A DNA stretch of 16,152 nt from SB21 sp964415295. GTDB lineage: Bacteria > CLD3 > SB21. The notes under the pieces are model-generated. The model saw nothing but the letters and a program-made list of their open reading frames with translations, did no database searches and was not told the DNA's origin. Shown piece after piece: positions 1-6,823 of the stretch. Position 1 is the first letter of the stretch; every line of letters starts with the position of its first letter. The stretch is from contig CAYPYN010000016.1 of NCBI GenBank assembly GCA_964415295.1, positions 1 through 16,152 on the forward strand, read 5' to 3'. Made by a program: the position numbers and the translations under genes.

Positions 1-866
1 TCTATCTACTCACGATGGTAACGATGACCACGTGTACGATGTTCATCATGTGGCTGGGCGAGCAGATCACCGAGCGCGGTATCGGCAACGGTATCTCTCT
101 GATCATTACCATTGGCATTCTGGCCCGATTCCCTGCGGCCATTATGGACGAAGCGCGTCAGATCGCCAACGGCAACCGCAATATCATGATCGAACTGGTA
201 TTGGTTGCGGTATTACTCATGATCGTTGCGGCCATCATCTTTATCACCCAGGGTATACGCAAGATTCCAGTCCAGTACGCACGCCGTGTGATCGGACGAA
301 AAGTGTACGGCGGCCAATCGACGCATATTCCCATGCGGATCAATATTGCGGGCGTTATGCCGATCATTTTTGCTCAATCGATCATGTTCGTTCCTAATAC
401 CGTGGCGACATTCTTTCCCGGTCCGGTGTCGGAATTTGTGACCCAGCATTTTTCGATTGACTCGTTTTTCTACAACATGGTGTTCCTGGTCATCATTATT
501 TTCTTTACGTATTTTTATACGGCGATCGCCATGAACCCTGTTGAAGTGGCGGATAATCTTAAGAAGCAGGGCGCATTCATTCCCGGAATTCGTCCCGGCA
601 AAAAGACGTCGGATTTTATCGATAATATCTTAACGCGCGTGACTTTACCGAGCGCGATATTCCTGGGCATGATCGCGATCCTCCCGTTCTTTGTCAGGCA
701 TGCGACGGATATTTCCTACAGTTTTGCTTCGTTCTTCGGTGGTACATCGCTGTTGATCGTGGTTGGTGTTGGATTGGATACGATCCAGCAGATCGAATCG
801 CATCTGGTCATGCGCCACTATGACGGTTTCTTGAAGACAGGAAGAATTCGGGGTCGCCGGGGTTAA
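1..866 (+). CDS. secY: Protein translocase subunit SecY (3' part; start lies outside the window)
   Basis: SecY is the channel-forming subunit of the SecYEG translocon in the inner membrane, through which unfolded pre-proteins are exported or membrane proteins inserted. The reading frame is already open at base 3, so the first roughly one third of the protein is missing and 287 residues are visible. Early in the fragment is WLGEQITERGIGNGISLII, a hallmark SecY segment. Several hydrophobic membrane spans follow, with a cytoplasmic stretch GIRPGKKTSDFIDNILTRVT before the last spans, and the basic tail RHYDGFLKTGRIRGRRG is a typical SecY C-terminus. It sits directly ahead of map and infA, the usual end of the spc operon; secY is separated from map by only 15 bases, so co-transcription is likely. 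The identification is secure; only the N-terminal end is unseen. Confidence 0.97.
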   Translation, partial: YLLTMVTMTTCTMFIMWLGEQITERGIGNGISLIITIGILARFPAAIMDEARQIANGNRNIMIELVLVAVLLMIVAAIIFITQGIRKIPVQYARRVIGRKVYGGQSTHIPMRINIAGVMPIIFAQSIMFVPNTVATFFPGPVSEFVTQHFSIDSFFYNMVFLVIIIFFTYFYTAIAMNPVEVADNLKKQGAFIPGIRPGKKTSDFIDNILTRVTLPSAIFLGMIAILPFFVRHATDISYSFASFFGGTSLLIVVGVGLDTIQQIESHLVMRHYDGFLKTGRIRGRRG

Positions 867-881
867 AACCTCGCAGGGAAT

Positions 882-1640
882 ATGATTCATCTGAAATCCC
901 CGGTAGAAATCGAGAAGATCAGAGAGAGTTGCCGGATCGTGGTAGAGTGTCTGCAACTGGCCAAGGAAATGGTCAGACCCGGTTTGAAGATAGTTGATTT
1001 AGATTTGTCCATTGAAAATTTGATTAAGTCTCGCGGAGCGAAACCTGCATTCAAAGGATATCGCGGTTTTCCTGCCAGCGCCTGTTTATCGGTCGATGAT
1101 GTCGTGGTACATGGCATACCGAAAAAAGGAGATGTGCTGAAGGAGGGCCAGATTATCGGTGTGGATGTAGGCGTTTATAAGAACGGTTTTTACGGTGACT
1201 CGGCTATCACGCTTCCTGTTGGGAAGATCGCCGGGGAAACGCAAAAGCTGTTGAATGCAACGCGGGAGTCCCTGTATAAGGGGATCGAGCAGGCCAAGGT
1301 TGGCAATCGCGTACACGATATCTCTGCGGCGGTTCAGAAGCACGTTGAAAGCCACGGCTATTCGGTTGTGCGGGAACTCGTAGGACACGGTATCGGACGT
1401 AATCTGCATGAAGATCCTCAGGTTCCGAATTTCGGGGAAATAGGTACAGGGGCCAGGTTAAAAGCCGGCATGGTCTTTTGCATAGAACCGATGGTGAATA
1501 TGGGAACTTACGAAGTCTATACGAAGGCCGATAACTGGACGGTATGCACGGCGGACGGAAAACCATCGGCTCACTTTGAGCATACGATTGCGATCACCGA
1601 CAACGGGACTGAGATACTGACACAGTCGGACTTATTTTAG
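882..1640 (+). CDS. map: Methionine aminopeptidase, type I
   Basis: This cytoplasmic metalloenzyme removes the initiator methionine from nascent proteins when the second residue is small. The 252-residue length fits the short type I form without an N-terminal extension. The five metal ligands of the pita-bread fold are all visible: D95 and D106 (in GVDVG and GDSAIT), H169 (GHGIG), E202 (IEPM) and E233 (FEHT). The substrate-contacting H78 is in VHGIP. The ATG is preceded by a weak purine-rich CAGGGAA, and the protein start MIHLKSPVEIEKIRESC aligns with family starts. Its place between secY and infA is the common order in many bacteria. It is followed by an 85-base AT-rich gap that carries a promoter-like element for infA. 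Confidence 0.97.
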   Translation: MIHLKSPVEIEKIRESCRIVVECLQLAKEMVRPGLKIVDLDLSIENLIKSRGAKPAFKGYRGFPASACLSVDDVVVHGIPKKGDVLKEGQIIGVDVGVYKNGFYGDSAITLPVGKIAGETQKLLNATRESLYKGIEQAKVGNRVHDISAAVQKHVESHGYSVVRELVGHGIGRNLHEDPQVPNFGEIGTGARLKAGMVFCIEPMVNMGTYEVYTKADNWTVCTADGKPSAHFEHTIAITDNGTEILTQSDLF

Positions 1641-1647
1641 AATTGGC

Positions 1648-1675
1648 TTGATTTTCTTGTTTTTTTTGATATATT
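1648..1675 (+). promoter_or_regulatory. Sigma70-like promoter upstream of infA
   Basis: A TTGATT -35 element (1648-1653) and a TATATT -10 element (1670-1675) are separated by 16 bases of T-rich DNA. Transcription would start near 1682, about 44 bases ahead of the infA TTG codon. This would give infA and the alpha-operon genes a promoter of their own inside the long secY-rplQ cluster. It matches E. coli-type consensus and the promoter ahead of the gene at 12813. It is a sequence match only; AT-rich DNA makes chance matches possible. Confidence 0.45.
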
Positions 1676-1725
1676 GAGCAACCATTTGAATAAGGTTGTT
1701 TTTACAATAACTTAGGGGTTTTTGA

Positions 1726-1944
1726 TTGGCTAAGGAAGAGCTGATAAAGGTAGACGGGACGATTTTGGAAACCTTACCCAATGCCACGTTTAGAGTCAAG
1801 TTAGAGAACGGACATGAGGTCCATGCGCATATTTCGGGCAAAATGAGGATGCATTTCATACGCATCCTGCCCGGGGACAAGGTAACGGTAGAATTATCCC
1901 CTTACGATTTATCCAAGGGTCGAATCACGTATCGTTTTAAATAG
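1726..1944 (+). CDS. infA: Translation initiation factor IF-1
   Basis: IF-1 is a single OB-fold protein that binds the A site region of the 30S subunit during initiation. The 72-residue product has the family length and sequence from end to end: the start MAKEELIKVDGTILETLPNA, then FRVKLENGHEVHAHISGKMR, then IRILPGDKVTVELSPYDLSKGRI. The start codon is TTG at 1726; this choice is forced by the conserved MAKE start and because no in-frame ATG fits. A G-rich AGGGGT at 1714-1719 is the likely ribosome-binding site. It lies downstream of a candidate promoter at 1648-1675 and 18 bases upstream of rpmJ. There is nothing unusual in the protein itself. Confidence 0.97.
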   Translation: MAKEELIKVDGTILETLPNATFRVKLENGHEVHAHISGKMRMHFIRILPGDKVTVELSPYDLSKGRITYRFK

Positions 1945-1962
1945 AAGAGCTTAGGAGATATC

Positions 1963-2076
1963 ATGAAAGTCAGGTCATCGGTCAGAAAAATTTGTGACAA
2001 ATGTAAGATCATCCGGCGCAAAGGCGTCGTTCGCGTGATCTGCGAGAACAAGAAGCACAAACAACGTCAAGGATAA
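1963..2076 (+). CDS. rpmJ: 50S ribosomal protein L36 (bL36), zinc-binding form
   Basis: This 37-residue gene is too short for many ORF finders but is clear. The protein reads MKVRSSVRKICDKCKIIRRK and ends in CENKKHKQRQG. It carries the zinc ribbon ligands C11, C14, C27 and H32, so it is the C+ (zinc-containing) type. L36 is a small late-assembling protein of the 50S subunit. The ATG at 1963 is preceded by TTAGGAGATATC, which has a good Shine-Dalgarno core at 1953-1957. It lies between infA and rpsM, its normal neighbours in the distal spc/alpha cluster. Confidence 0.97.
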   Translation: MKVRSSVRKICDKCKIIRRKGVVRVICENKKHKQRQG

Positions 2077-2096
2077 TCATTCATCCATAGAATTTT

Positions 2097-2103
2097 AAGG
2101 AGA
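2097..2103 (+). promoter_or_regulatory. Shine-Dalgarno site that fixes the TTG start of rpsM
   Basis: AAGGAGA lies 5 bases before the TTG at 2109. It supports TTG as the true start of S13, which is also required by the conserved N-terminus MARIAGIELP. No ATG or GTG competes in this frame. Confidence 0.8.
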
Positions 2104-2108
2104 CAACT

Positions 2109-2492
2109 TTGGCACGTATAGCGGGCATCGAGTTACCCAAAGAAAAAAGAGCGTTCATCGCGCTGACCTATATTTACGGCATCGGCAAAACGACAGCTAA
2201 AGATATTCTGAAGAAAGCCGGCGTCGACGAATTTAAGAAGGTCAAAGAGCTCACTGAAGACGAGGAAAATAAGATCCGTAATGTGATCAATGCCGAAGTC
2301 AAAGTGGAGGGCGCGTTGAGAAGCGAATTCGGGCTTAACATCAAACGTCTCATGGACATCGGATGTTACCGCGGACTTCGTCACCGCAAAGGATTGCCCG
2401 TGCGCGGACAGAGAACCCGCACCAATTCCCGTACGCGTAAGGGTAAACGTCGTACGATCGGCGGCCTCAAGAAGGTAGAAGCGAAGAAGTAA
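2109..2492 (+). CDS. rpsM: 30S ribosomal protein S13 (uS13)
   Basis: S13 sits in the head of the 30S subunit and contacts the P-site tRNA and the 50S subunit. The 127-residue length matches the family. The N-terminus MARIAGIELPKEKRAFIALTY, the helix-two-turn-helix segment IYGIGKTTAKDIL, and the basic C-terminal tail with RHRKGLPVRGQRTRTNSRTRKG followed by lysine-rich residues are all diagnostic. Translation begins at TTG (2109) behind a strong Shine-Dalgarno site. It is the first gene of the classical alpha-operon order rpsM-rpsK-rpsD-rpoA-rplQ, all on the same strand with short gaps. S4, encoded two genes downstream, regulates this operon translationally in E. coli; I see no obvious E. coli-like pseudoknot here and do not claim one. 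Confidence 0.97.
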   Translation: MARIAGIELPKEKRAFIALTYIYGIGKTTAKDILKKAGVDEFKKVKELTEDEENKIRNVINAEVKVEGALRSEFGLNIKRLMDIGCYRGLRHRKGLPVRGQRTRTNSRTRKGKRRTIGGLKKVEAKK

Positions 2493-2517
2493 TCATTCGT
2501 AAAGATTTTTGAACCGT

Positions 2518-2523
2518 AAGGAG
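2518..2523 (+). promoter_or_regulatory. Shine-Dalgarno site that fixes the TTG start of rpsK
   Basis: AAGGAG lies 8 bases before the TTG at 2532. It supports TTG as the start of S11. The next in-frame ATG lies inside the conserved domain and would remove the basic N-terminal tail. Confidence 0.75.
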
Positions 2524-2531
2524 AAATAAAT

Positions 2532-2939
2532 TTGGCAAAAGCAAATCCTCAGCAGAAAACGGAAGCCGCTCCGCGCAAAAAGAAAAAACTGGTGGAGTCC
2601 ACCGGCATTGCGATGATCAAGGCTACGTTCAACAATACGATCGTAACGCTGACCAACAGCAACGGCGATGTGATTACCTGGTGCACGTCCGGAAAAATGG
2701 GTTTCCGCGGCTCCAAGAAAAGCACACCTTTTGCCGCGCAGGTAGCAGCGGAGACGGCCGCCAAAGCGGCCATGGATATGGGACTGCGTAAAGTGGAAGT
2801 TCGCGTGAGCGGTCCGGGCGCAGGACGTGAATCCGCCATCCGTTCGCTGCAGGCCGCCGGACTGGAGATCACGGCGATCCGCGATCTGACCCCGATCCCG
2901 CACAACGGATGCCGTCCGCCGAAAAAACGCAGAGTATAA
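2532..2939 (+). CDS. rpsK: 30S ribosomal protein S11 (uS11)
   Basis: S11 is part of the 30S platform and contacts the mRNA exit region. The 135-residue protein begins with a basic, low-complexity tail (residues 1-22, ending in RKKKKLVES). The conserved core follows: FNNTIVTLTNSNGDVITWCTSG, KSTPFAAQVAAE, VRVSGPGAGRESAIRSL and the C-terminal DLTPIPHNGCRPPKKRRV. The start codon is TTG. The gene lies 39 bases after rpsM and 38 bases before rpsD, in the conserved operon order. Lineages vary in the N-terminal tail, so the exact start is slightly less certain than the identity. Confidence 0.97.
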   Translation: MAKANPQQKTEAAPRKKKKLVESTGIAMIKATFNNTIVTLTNSNGDVITWCTSGKMGFRGSKKSTPFAAQVAAETAAKAAMDMGLRKVEVRVSGPGAGRESAIRSLQAAGLEITAIRDLTPIPHNGCRPPKKRRV

Positions 2940-2977
2940 TTTTATTATTTTGAGATAGTCCAATCAGGAGATTGTAA

Positions 2978-3604
2978 ATGGCAAGATACACCGATGCAGT
3001 ATGCAAGTTATGCCGGCGTGAAGGCGAAAAGCTTTTCTTGAAGGGCGCCAAGTGCGTAACCGACAAGTGCCCGCTGGAAAAGCGCAATTACCCGCCCGGC
3101 GAACATGGGGATAAACGTTCCAAGGCCTCCAACTACAGTATTCAGCTTCGTGAAAAGCAGAAAGTGCGCCGCATATACGGAGTGCTGGAACGCCAGTTCC
3201 GCAATTACTTCGCACGTGCAGAACGCAAAAAAGGCGTGACCGGCGTGGTCCTGCTGCAATTGCTTGAGAGCCGCCTGGACAATATGTTGTATCGTCTGGG
3301 ATTTGCCTCGTCGCGTTCACAAGGACGGCAGCTGGTTTTGCACCGCCATGTGGAAGTGAACGGCAAACTCGTAACCGTACCTTCCTATCAGGTCAAACCG
3401 GGGGACGAAGTATCCATCCGGGAAAAGAGTAAAAAACTGGCTCTGATCCACAACTCACTGAAGAAAGTGAAAGAAGGTTCCCAATTGAACTGGATCGATG
3501 TGGACAAAGCGAGTCTCAAAGGTAAACTGATGATGATGCCCGAACGGGAACAGATTCCGGTCGATGTCAAAGAGCAATTGATCGTCGAATTGTATTCCAA
3601 ATAA
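2978..3604 (+). CDS. rpsD: 30S ribosomal protein S4 (uS4), zinc-binding form
   Basis: S4 is a primary 16S rRNA-binding protein of the 30S body and, in E. coli, the translational repressor of the alpha operon. The 208-residue length fits the family. The N-terminal zinc site is intact with C9, C12, C26 and C31, so this is the C+ paralogue. Next come the PPGEHG motif at 39-44 and an RNA-binding core with REKQKVRRIYGVLERQFRNY. The S4 domain follows, with LLQLLESRLDNMLYRLGFA and then RSQGRQLVLHRHVEVNG. The start is an ATG behind CAGGAG. It sits in the standard position between rpsK and rpoA. Confidence 0.97.
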   Translation: MARYTDAVCKLCRREGEKLFLKGAKCVTDKCPLEKRNYPPGEHGDKRSKASNYSIQLREKQKVRRIYGVLERQFRNYFARAERKKGVTGVVLLQLLESRLDNMLYRLGFASSRSQGRQLVLHRHVEVNGKLVTVPSYQVKPGDEVSIREKSKKLALIHNSLKKVKEGSQLNWIDVDKASLKGKLMMMPEREQIPVDVKEQLIVELYSK

Positions 3605-3660
3605 TTAAGTCAATATTTTATACTTCATACAGTATCAATCTCTAAAGAAGGAGATTCAGA

Positions 3661-4653
3661 GTGCAAAATTGGGCAGGACTTCAGATGCCGGAGCGCATCG
3701 AGTTAGATGAATCCAGTTATACGACAACGTATGGGCGATTCATCATACAGCCTCTGGAGAGAGGTTTTGGCGTAACTATCGGGAACTCGATCCGTCGGGT
3801 TCTTTTATCGTCTTTGCCGGGCGCTGCGATTTCATCCATCAAAGTGGAAGGCGTTCTACATGAATTTTCGACCATTCCGGGCGTGACCGAAGACGTATCG
3901 GAAATGATCCTCAACCTCAAAGGCGTTCGTTTCAAGCTGCACAACAAAAAGCCAGACAAAGTGGTTGTGCATTTCAAAGGCGCCGGCGAATTTACGGCGG
4001 CTTCGATCCAAAAGGCTTCCAACGGTGCGGACTTTGAGATCCTCAATCCGGAACATCATATTGCGACCCTGGGTAAAGAGGCCAACTTTGACATCGAATT
4101 GCGCATCGGCCGAGGCAAAGGATGGGTATCCGCCGAGGAAAATAAGTTTCCCGACATGCCCATTGGTACGATCCCGATCGATTCGATCTACAATCCGATA
4201 AAGAATGTCCGGTATTCGATTGAAAGTACCCGTGTTGGTCAACATACGGATTTTGAAAAACTGATCCTGGAGATCACAACCGACGGCAGTATTACGCCGG
4301 ACGACGCTCTGACCATCAGCGCGCGTCTGCTGCGGGATCACATTCAGCTCTTTATCAATTTTGAGGTTGAAGAAGAAGGCGATAACGGAGAAATCGAAGA
4401 TCAGGAGATCATCCGGATCCGCCAGCTGCTCAAGATGAGCGTGGACGAACTGGAGCTTTCGGTGCGTTCGCACAACTGCCTGCGCGCCGCCGGTATAAAG
4501 ACGATCGGCGATCTGGTCAGCAAAGACGAATCAGAAATGCTGAAGTACAGGAACTTCGGTCGCAAGTCGCTGACCGAACTCAATAAGATTCTTGAAGAAC
4601 GCGGTATGCACTTCGGGATGGATGTCACCAAGTATTACAACGGCGACGAATAA
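3661..4653 (+). CDS. rpoA: DNA-directed RNA polymerase subunit alpha
   Basis: The alpha subunit dimerises to nucleate RNA polymerase assembly, and its C-terminal domain contacts upstream promoter DNA and activators. The 330-residue protein has both domains. The N-terminal domain shows GRFIIQPLERGFGVTIGNS followed by IRRVLLSSLPGAAISSIKVEGVLHEF, the dimerisation and beta-contact region. An acidic linker (about 243-257) leads to the C-terminal domain, with MSVDELELSVRSHNCLRAAG, then IKTIGDLV and FGRKSLTELNKILEERGM. The start is GTG at 3661 behind AAGGAG (3647-3652); the next in-frame ATG lies at residue 9 and would lack a Shine-Dalgarno site. The gene is followed 30 bases later by rplQ. Confidence 0.97.
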   Translation: MQNWAGLQMPERIELDESSYTTTYGRFIIQPLERGFGVTIGNSIRRVLLSSLPGAAISSIKVEGVLHEFSTIPGVTEDVSEMILNLKGVRFKLHNKKPDKVVVHFKGAGEFTAASIQKASNGADFEILNPEHHIATLGKEANFDIELRIGRGKGWVSAEENKFPDMPIGTIPIDSIYNPIKNVRYSIESTRVGQHTDFEKLILEITTDGSITPDDALTISARLLRDHIQLFINFEVEEEGDNGEIEDQEIIRIRQLLKMSVDELELSVRSHNCLRAAGIKTIGDLVSKDESEMLKYRNFGRKSLTELNKILEERGMHFGMDVTKYYNGDE

Positions 4654-4683
4654 TTTTTTAACTTTGACAGCAATAGAGGAACG

Positions 4684-5250
4684 ATGAGACACGGTAAAAA
4701 AGGATTTAAGCTGAGCAAGACCGCCAGCCATCGCAAAGCACTGATCAAGAACCTTTGCAATGAACTATTCCGTCATAAACGTATAACCACGACGATCACC
4801 AAAGCCAAAGCGGCACAACCGACGGCCGAGAGACTTCTAAGTTACGCCAAAAAGGGCGATCTCGGAGCGCGCCGTGTTTTGCTGAGCCGGCTGGGTAATT
4901 ACCGTCTTCTTTTGACTCCCAAGCATGAGACTTCGGATAAGAAAGCAGCAAATAAGACCGTCATACAGGAATTGATGGACGTGATAGCCCCGAAGCTTAA
5001 GGAAATGGACGAAAAAAGAAAAGCAGCCAATGCCAATTACACCGGTGGAGGTTATACCCGTATTATGCGTCTTGGGAAGCGGAAGGGCGACGCAGCGGAA
5101 CTGGCGATTCTGGAAATAGTCGGTTACGAAGATACCCAGATCGAGAAACAGAACGCGTCGATCAGCGAAAAAGAGACCAAAGAGAAACGCCGTATGACAC
5201 TGGCCGAACGTATCAAGGCCAAAAAAGAAGAATTACAAGCTTCTAAATAA
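4684..5250 (+). CDS. rplQ: 50S ribosomal protein L17 (bL17) with internal insertion and charged C-terminal extension
   Basis: L17 is a 50S protein near the peptide exit tunnel. The N-terminus MRHGKKGFKLSKTASHRKAL and the HKRITTTITKAKAAQP block are diagnostic, as is the GGYTRIMRLGKRKGDAAELA block at about 122-141. The protein is 188 residues, against about 127 in E. coli. Two parts explain the difference. About 30 extra residues lie between RRVLLSRL (63-70) and GGYTRI. A highly charged tail follows GYED (147-150), rich in Lys and Glu. It is the last recognised alpha-operon gene, and a small uncharacterised gene follows after 21 bases. The identification is secure; the insertion is a lineage trait I cannot assign to a named group. 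Confidence 0.96.
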   Translation: MRHGKKGFKLSKTASHRKALIKNLCNELFRHKRITTTITKAKAAQPTAERLLSYAKKGDLGARRVLLSRLGNYRLLLTPKHETSDKKAANKTVIQELMDVIAPKLKEMDEKRKAANANYTGGGYTRIMRLGKRKGDAAELAILEIVGYEDTQIEKQNASISEKETKEKRRMTLAERIKAKKEELQASK

Positions 5251-5271
5251 ATTATAATCGTAGGGAATACC

Positions 5272-5541
5272 ATGGCTCGTAAGAAAAAAGAAGAAACAGA
5301 AGAAGCGGAAGTTAAGAAGACCAAGAAATCCGATGCCGTCGAAGCAAAGACCGAAACGTCGGATGGTGTTTTGCCAAAGATACAGTGCTTCAATGAAAAC
5401 AAGAAATTGATCTGCGCGAACCTGCTACTCGAATCGCATAAGTGTACTGTCAAGACGATCGCCAACGGCCGGCTAGCTTCAGTGAGGATCGGTAAGAAAC
5501 GGCGCTGCGAAATGTACGAGGAAACGGCGTATTCAGCATAG
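5272..5541 (+). CDS. Small lysine/glutamate-rich protein with four cysteines, function unknown
   Basis: I do not recognise this 89-residue protein. Residues 1-30 are low-complexity and strongly charged (MARKKKEETEEAEVKKTKKS). Residues 35-89 look like a small folded domain with cysteines at 39, 48, 58 and 79 and a basic stretch GKKRRC. There is no CxxC pair, signal peptide or membrane span. It has an ATG start with AGGGA five bases upstream and lies 21 bases after rplQ. It ends just before the operon terminator, so it is almost certainly co-transcribed with the ribosomal genes. That position and its composition suggest a nucleic-acid- or ribosome-associated protein, but this is inference only. 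The reading frame is open from rplQ to the terminator and codon use resembles its neighbours, so I think the gene is real. Confidence 0.75.
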   Translation: MARKKKEETEEAEVKKTKKSDAVEAKTETSDGVLPKIQCFNENKKLICANLLLESHKCTVKTIANGRLASVRIGKKRRCEMYEETAYSA

Positions 5542-5567
5542 CCGTATCTTCGATATAACTTATAAAT

Positions 5568-5598
5568 AAAGGCAATCATGAAAATGGTTGCCTTTTTT
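5568..5598 (+). terminator. Intrinsic terminator of the alpha operon
   Basis: A 12-bp stem (AAAGGCAATCAT with ATGGTTGCCTTT, including one G-U pair) closes a GAAA tetraloop at 5580-5583. A run of six T follows at 5593-5598. It lies 26 bases after the stop of the small gene at 5272-5541 and separates the ribosomal operon from the glycosidase-like gene. Confidence 0.88.
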
Positions 5599-5641
5599 GT
5601 TTAAGTTTAATTTATTAATCTAAACTCTTATCGTCATTCCC

Positions 5642-6778
5642 ATGTTTATGCGCTATTTGTTGATTTCGCTTCTGGTTTTCATGTTGCCTCAATCCGTACA
5701 TTCGCAGAACGGCGCCGCCAGTAAGATTAAGGCCATGTGGGTCGTGCGGGATATTCTCAAGTCAAAAACCGACATCCGCAAAATGCTGGCCGACGCGGAG
5801 ACGGCAAAAATCACAGATCTCTTTGTGCAGGTCAGAGGGCGGTCGGATGCCTATTACAAGAGCGATCTCGTACCGATGGCCGACGGTTTGGACGGAAGTT
5901 TTGATCCGTTGCAATATCTCCTGAATCAGGCTGACGGAAAAGTGCGCGTACATGCCTGGATGAATGTGTTCTATCTGTGGTCGTCGGAGTCCAAACCGGC
6001 CGCGAAAGAACACTTATTGTATACGCATCCGGAGTGGAGTGCGGTCTCCTCGACCGGCCTGTCCATGCTGGGCGAAGGTCTCAAAAAACTCAAGGACAAA
6101 AATAAAGAAGGCTATTTCATATCGCCGGCCAACGAAGCCTTTAAGGATCACTTTTTGGCCGTGGTCGGGGAAGTCATCGATCGTTATGCCGTCGACGGAA
6201 TTCATTTGGATTACATACGCTATGCCGGCCGTGAATACGATTATTCGGAATCCATCCGGTCGAAATTTATGCTCGACTACCATTTGGATCCTTTCAGAGC
6301 CGATTCTCTCTCTTCGCAAAAAAGGATTGAATTTGAAAAAACGTGGGCCGATTACCGGAGGGGCGAGATCAGCGATTTTGTTGAGAGGATCGCGCTAAAA
6401 GTAAGATCGGCCAGAAAACCCATGGTGCTGTCAGCGGCCGTCTGGGCGGATTTGGAAATGGCGACGAGTGAAATGATGCAGGACTGGCCCCTGTGGATCA
6501 GGGAAGGCTATCTTGACCTTGCGGTTCCTATGAATTATGCGGCAGATAACAAGGTATTTCAAAAGAGAATCAAAGATGCTGAGACCGTTTTGGGGGACAG
6601 CCTAATGACCGCCAAAGTTGTCACAGGTATTTCGCTCTATAATCAATCATCGTCGTCCATGGCAGAAAAGGCGGAGATATGCCGGACATTACCGATGGCC
6701 GGAATTTCATTTTTCTCCTATGAATCCGTAAGAAAAGACAGGAACTATTTCCAGAAGATGGCGGATACACGCTATTAA
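5642..6778 (+). CDS. Secreted GHL10/DUF187-type glycoside hydrolase-like protein
   Basis: The protein resembles the glycosyl-hydrolase-like 10 family (PF02638, DUF187), which has a TIM-barrel fold and is often exported. Residues 1-21 form a signal peptide (hydrophobic core LLISLLVFML, probable cleavage after VHS). The barrel begins with AMWVVRDILKSKTDIRKML. It continues with ITDLFVQVRGRSDAYYKSDL (57-76), VHAWMNVFYLW (103-113) and the signature DGIHLDYIRY (185-194), whose acidic D190 is a likely active-site residue by family analogy. AVPMNYAAD (294-302) is also typical. The product is 378 residues, so it is a single-domain form without visible carbohydrate-binding modules. Translation starts at ATG 5642 or ATG 5648, with no clear Shine-Dalgarno site. 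The substrate is unknown; cell-envelope or peptidoglycan-linked sugars are plausible. It does not seem functionally tied to the nrf genes behind it. Confidence 0.82.
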   Translation: MFMRYLLISLLVFMLPQSVHSQNGAASKIKAMWVVRDILKSKTDIRKMLADAETAKITDLFVQVRGRSDAYYKSDLVPMADGLDGSFDPLQYLLNQADGKVRVHAWMNVFYLWSSESKPAAKEHLLYTHPEWSAVSSTGLSMLGEGLKKLKDKNKEGYFISPANEAFKDHFLAVVGEVIDRYAVDGIHLDYIRYAGREYDYSESIRSKFMLDYHLDPFRADSLSSQKRIEFEKTWADYRRGEISDFVERIALKVRSARKPMVLSAAVWADLEMATSEMMQDWPLWIREGYLDLAVPMNYAADNKVFQKRIKDAETVLGDSLMTAKVVTGISLYNQSSSSMAEKAEICRTLPMAGISFFSYESVRKDRNYFQKMADTRY

Positions 6779-6823
6779 AAAACGATTGGTTTTTATTTCA
6801 GATGTTATTATCTTAAATCTATC

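Noticed and set aside
3856..4473. Long antisense open frame (205 codons) inside rpoA
   Set aside because: It is a shadow of a strongly supported gene, has no ribosome site and resembles no family; its length reflects codon bias of rpoA.
4665..4690. TTGACA in the rpoA-rplQ gap
   Set aside because: No -10 element exists at the right distance, and it lies in a tight operon gap.
5597..5626. TTGTTT-18-TAAACT as a promoter for the glycosidase-like gene
   Set aside because: Both boxes match poorly, the -35 overlaps the terminator T-run, and the region is AT-rich; I could not support it as a feature.
6771..6800. A/T-rich hairpin (AAAAAC with GTTTTT) after the glycosidase-like gene
   Set aside because: The stem is almost all A-T and short, so it is not convincing as a terminator.
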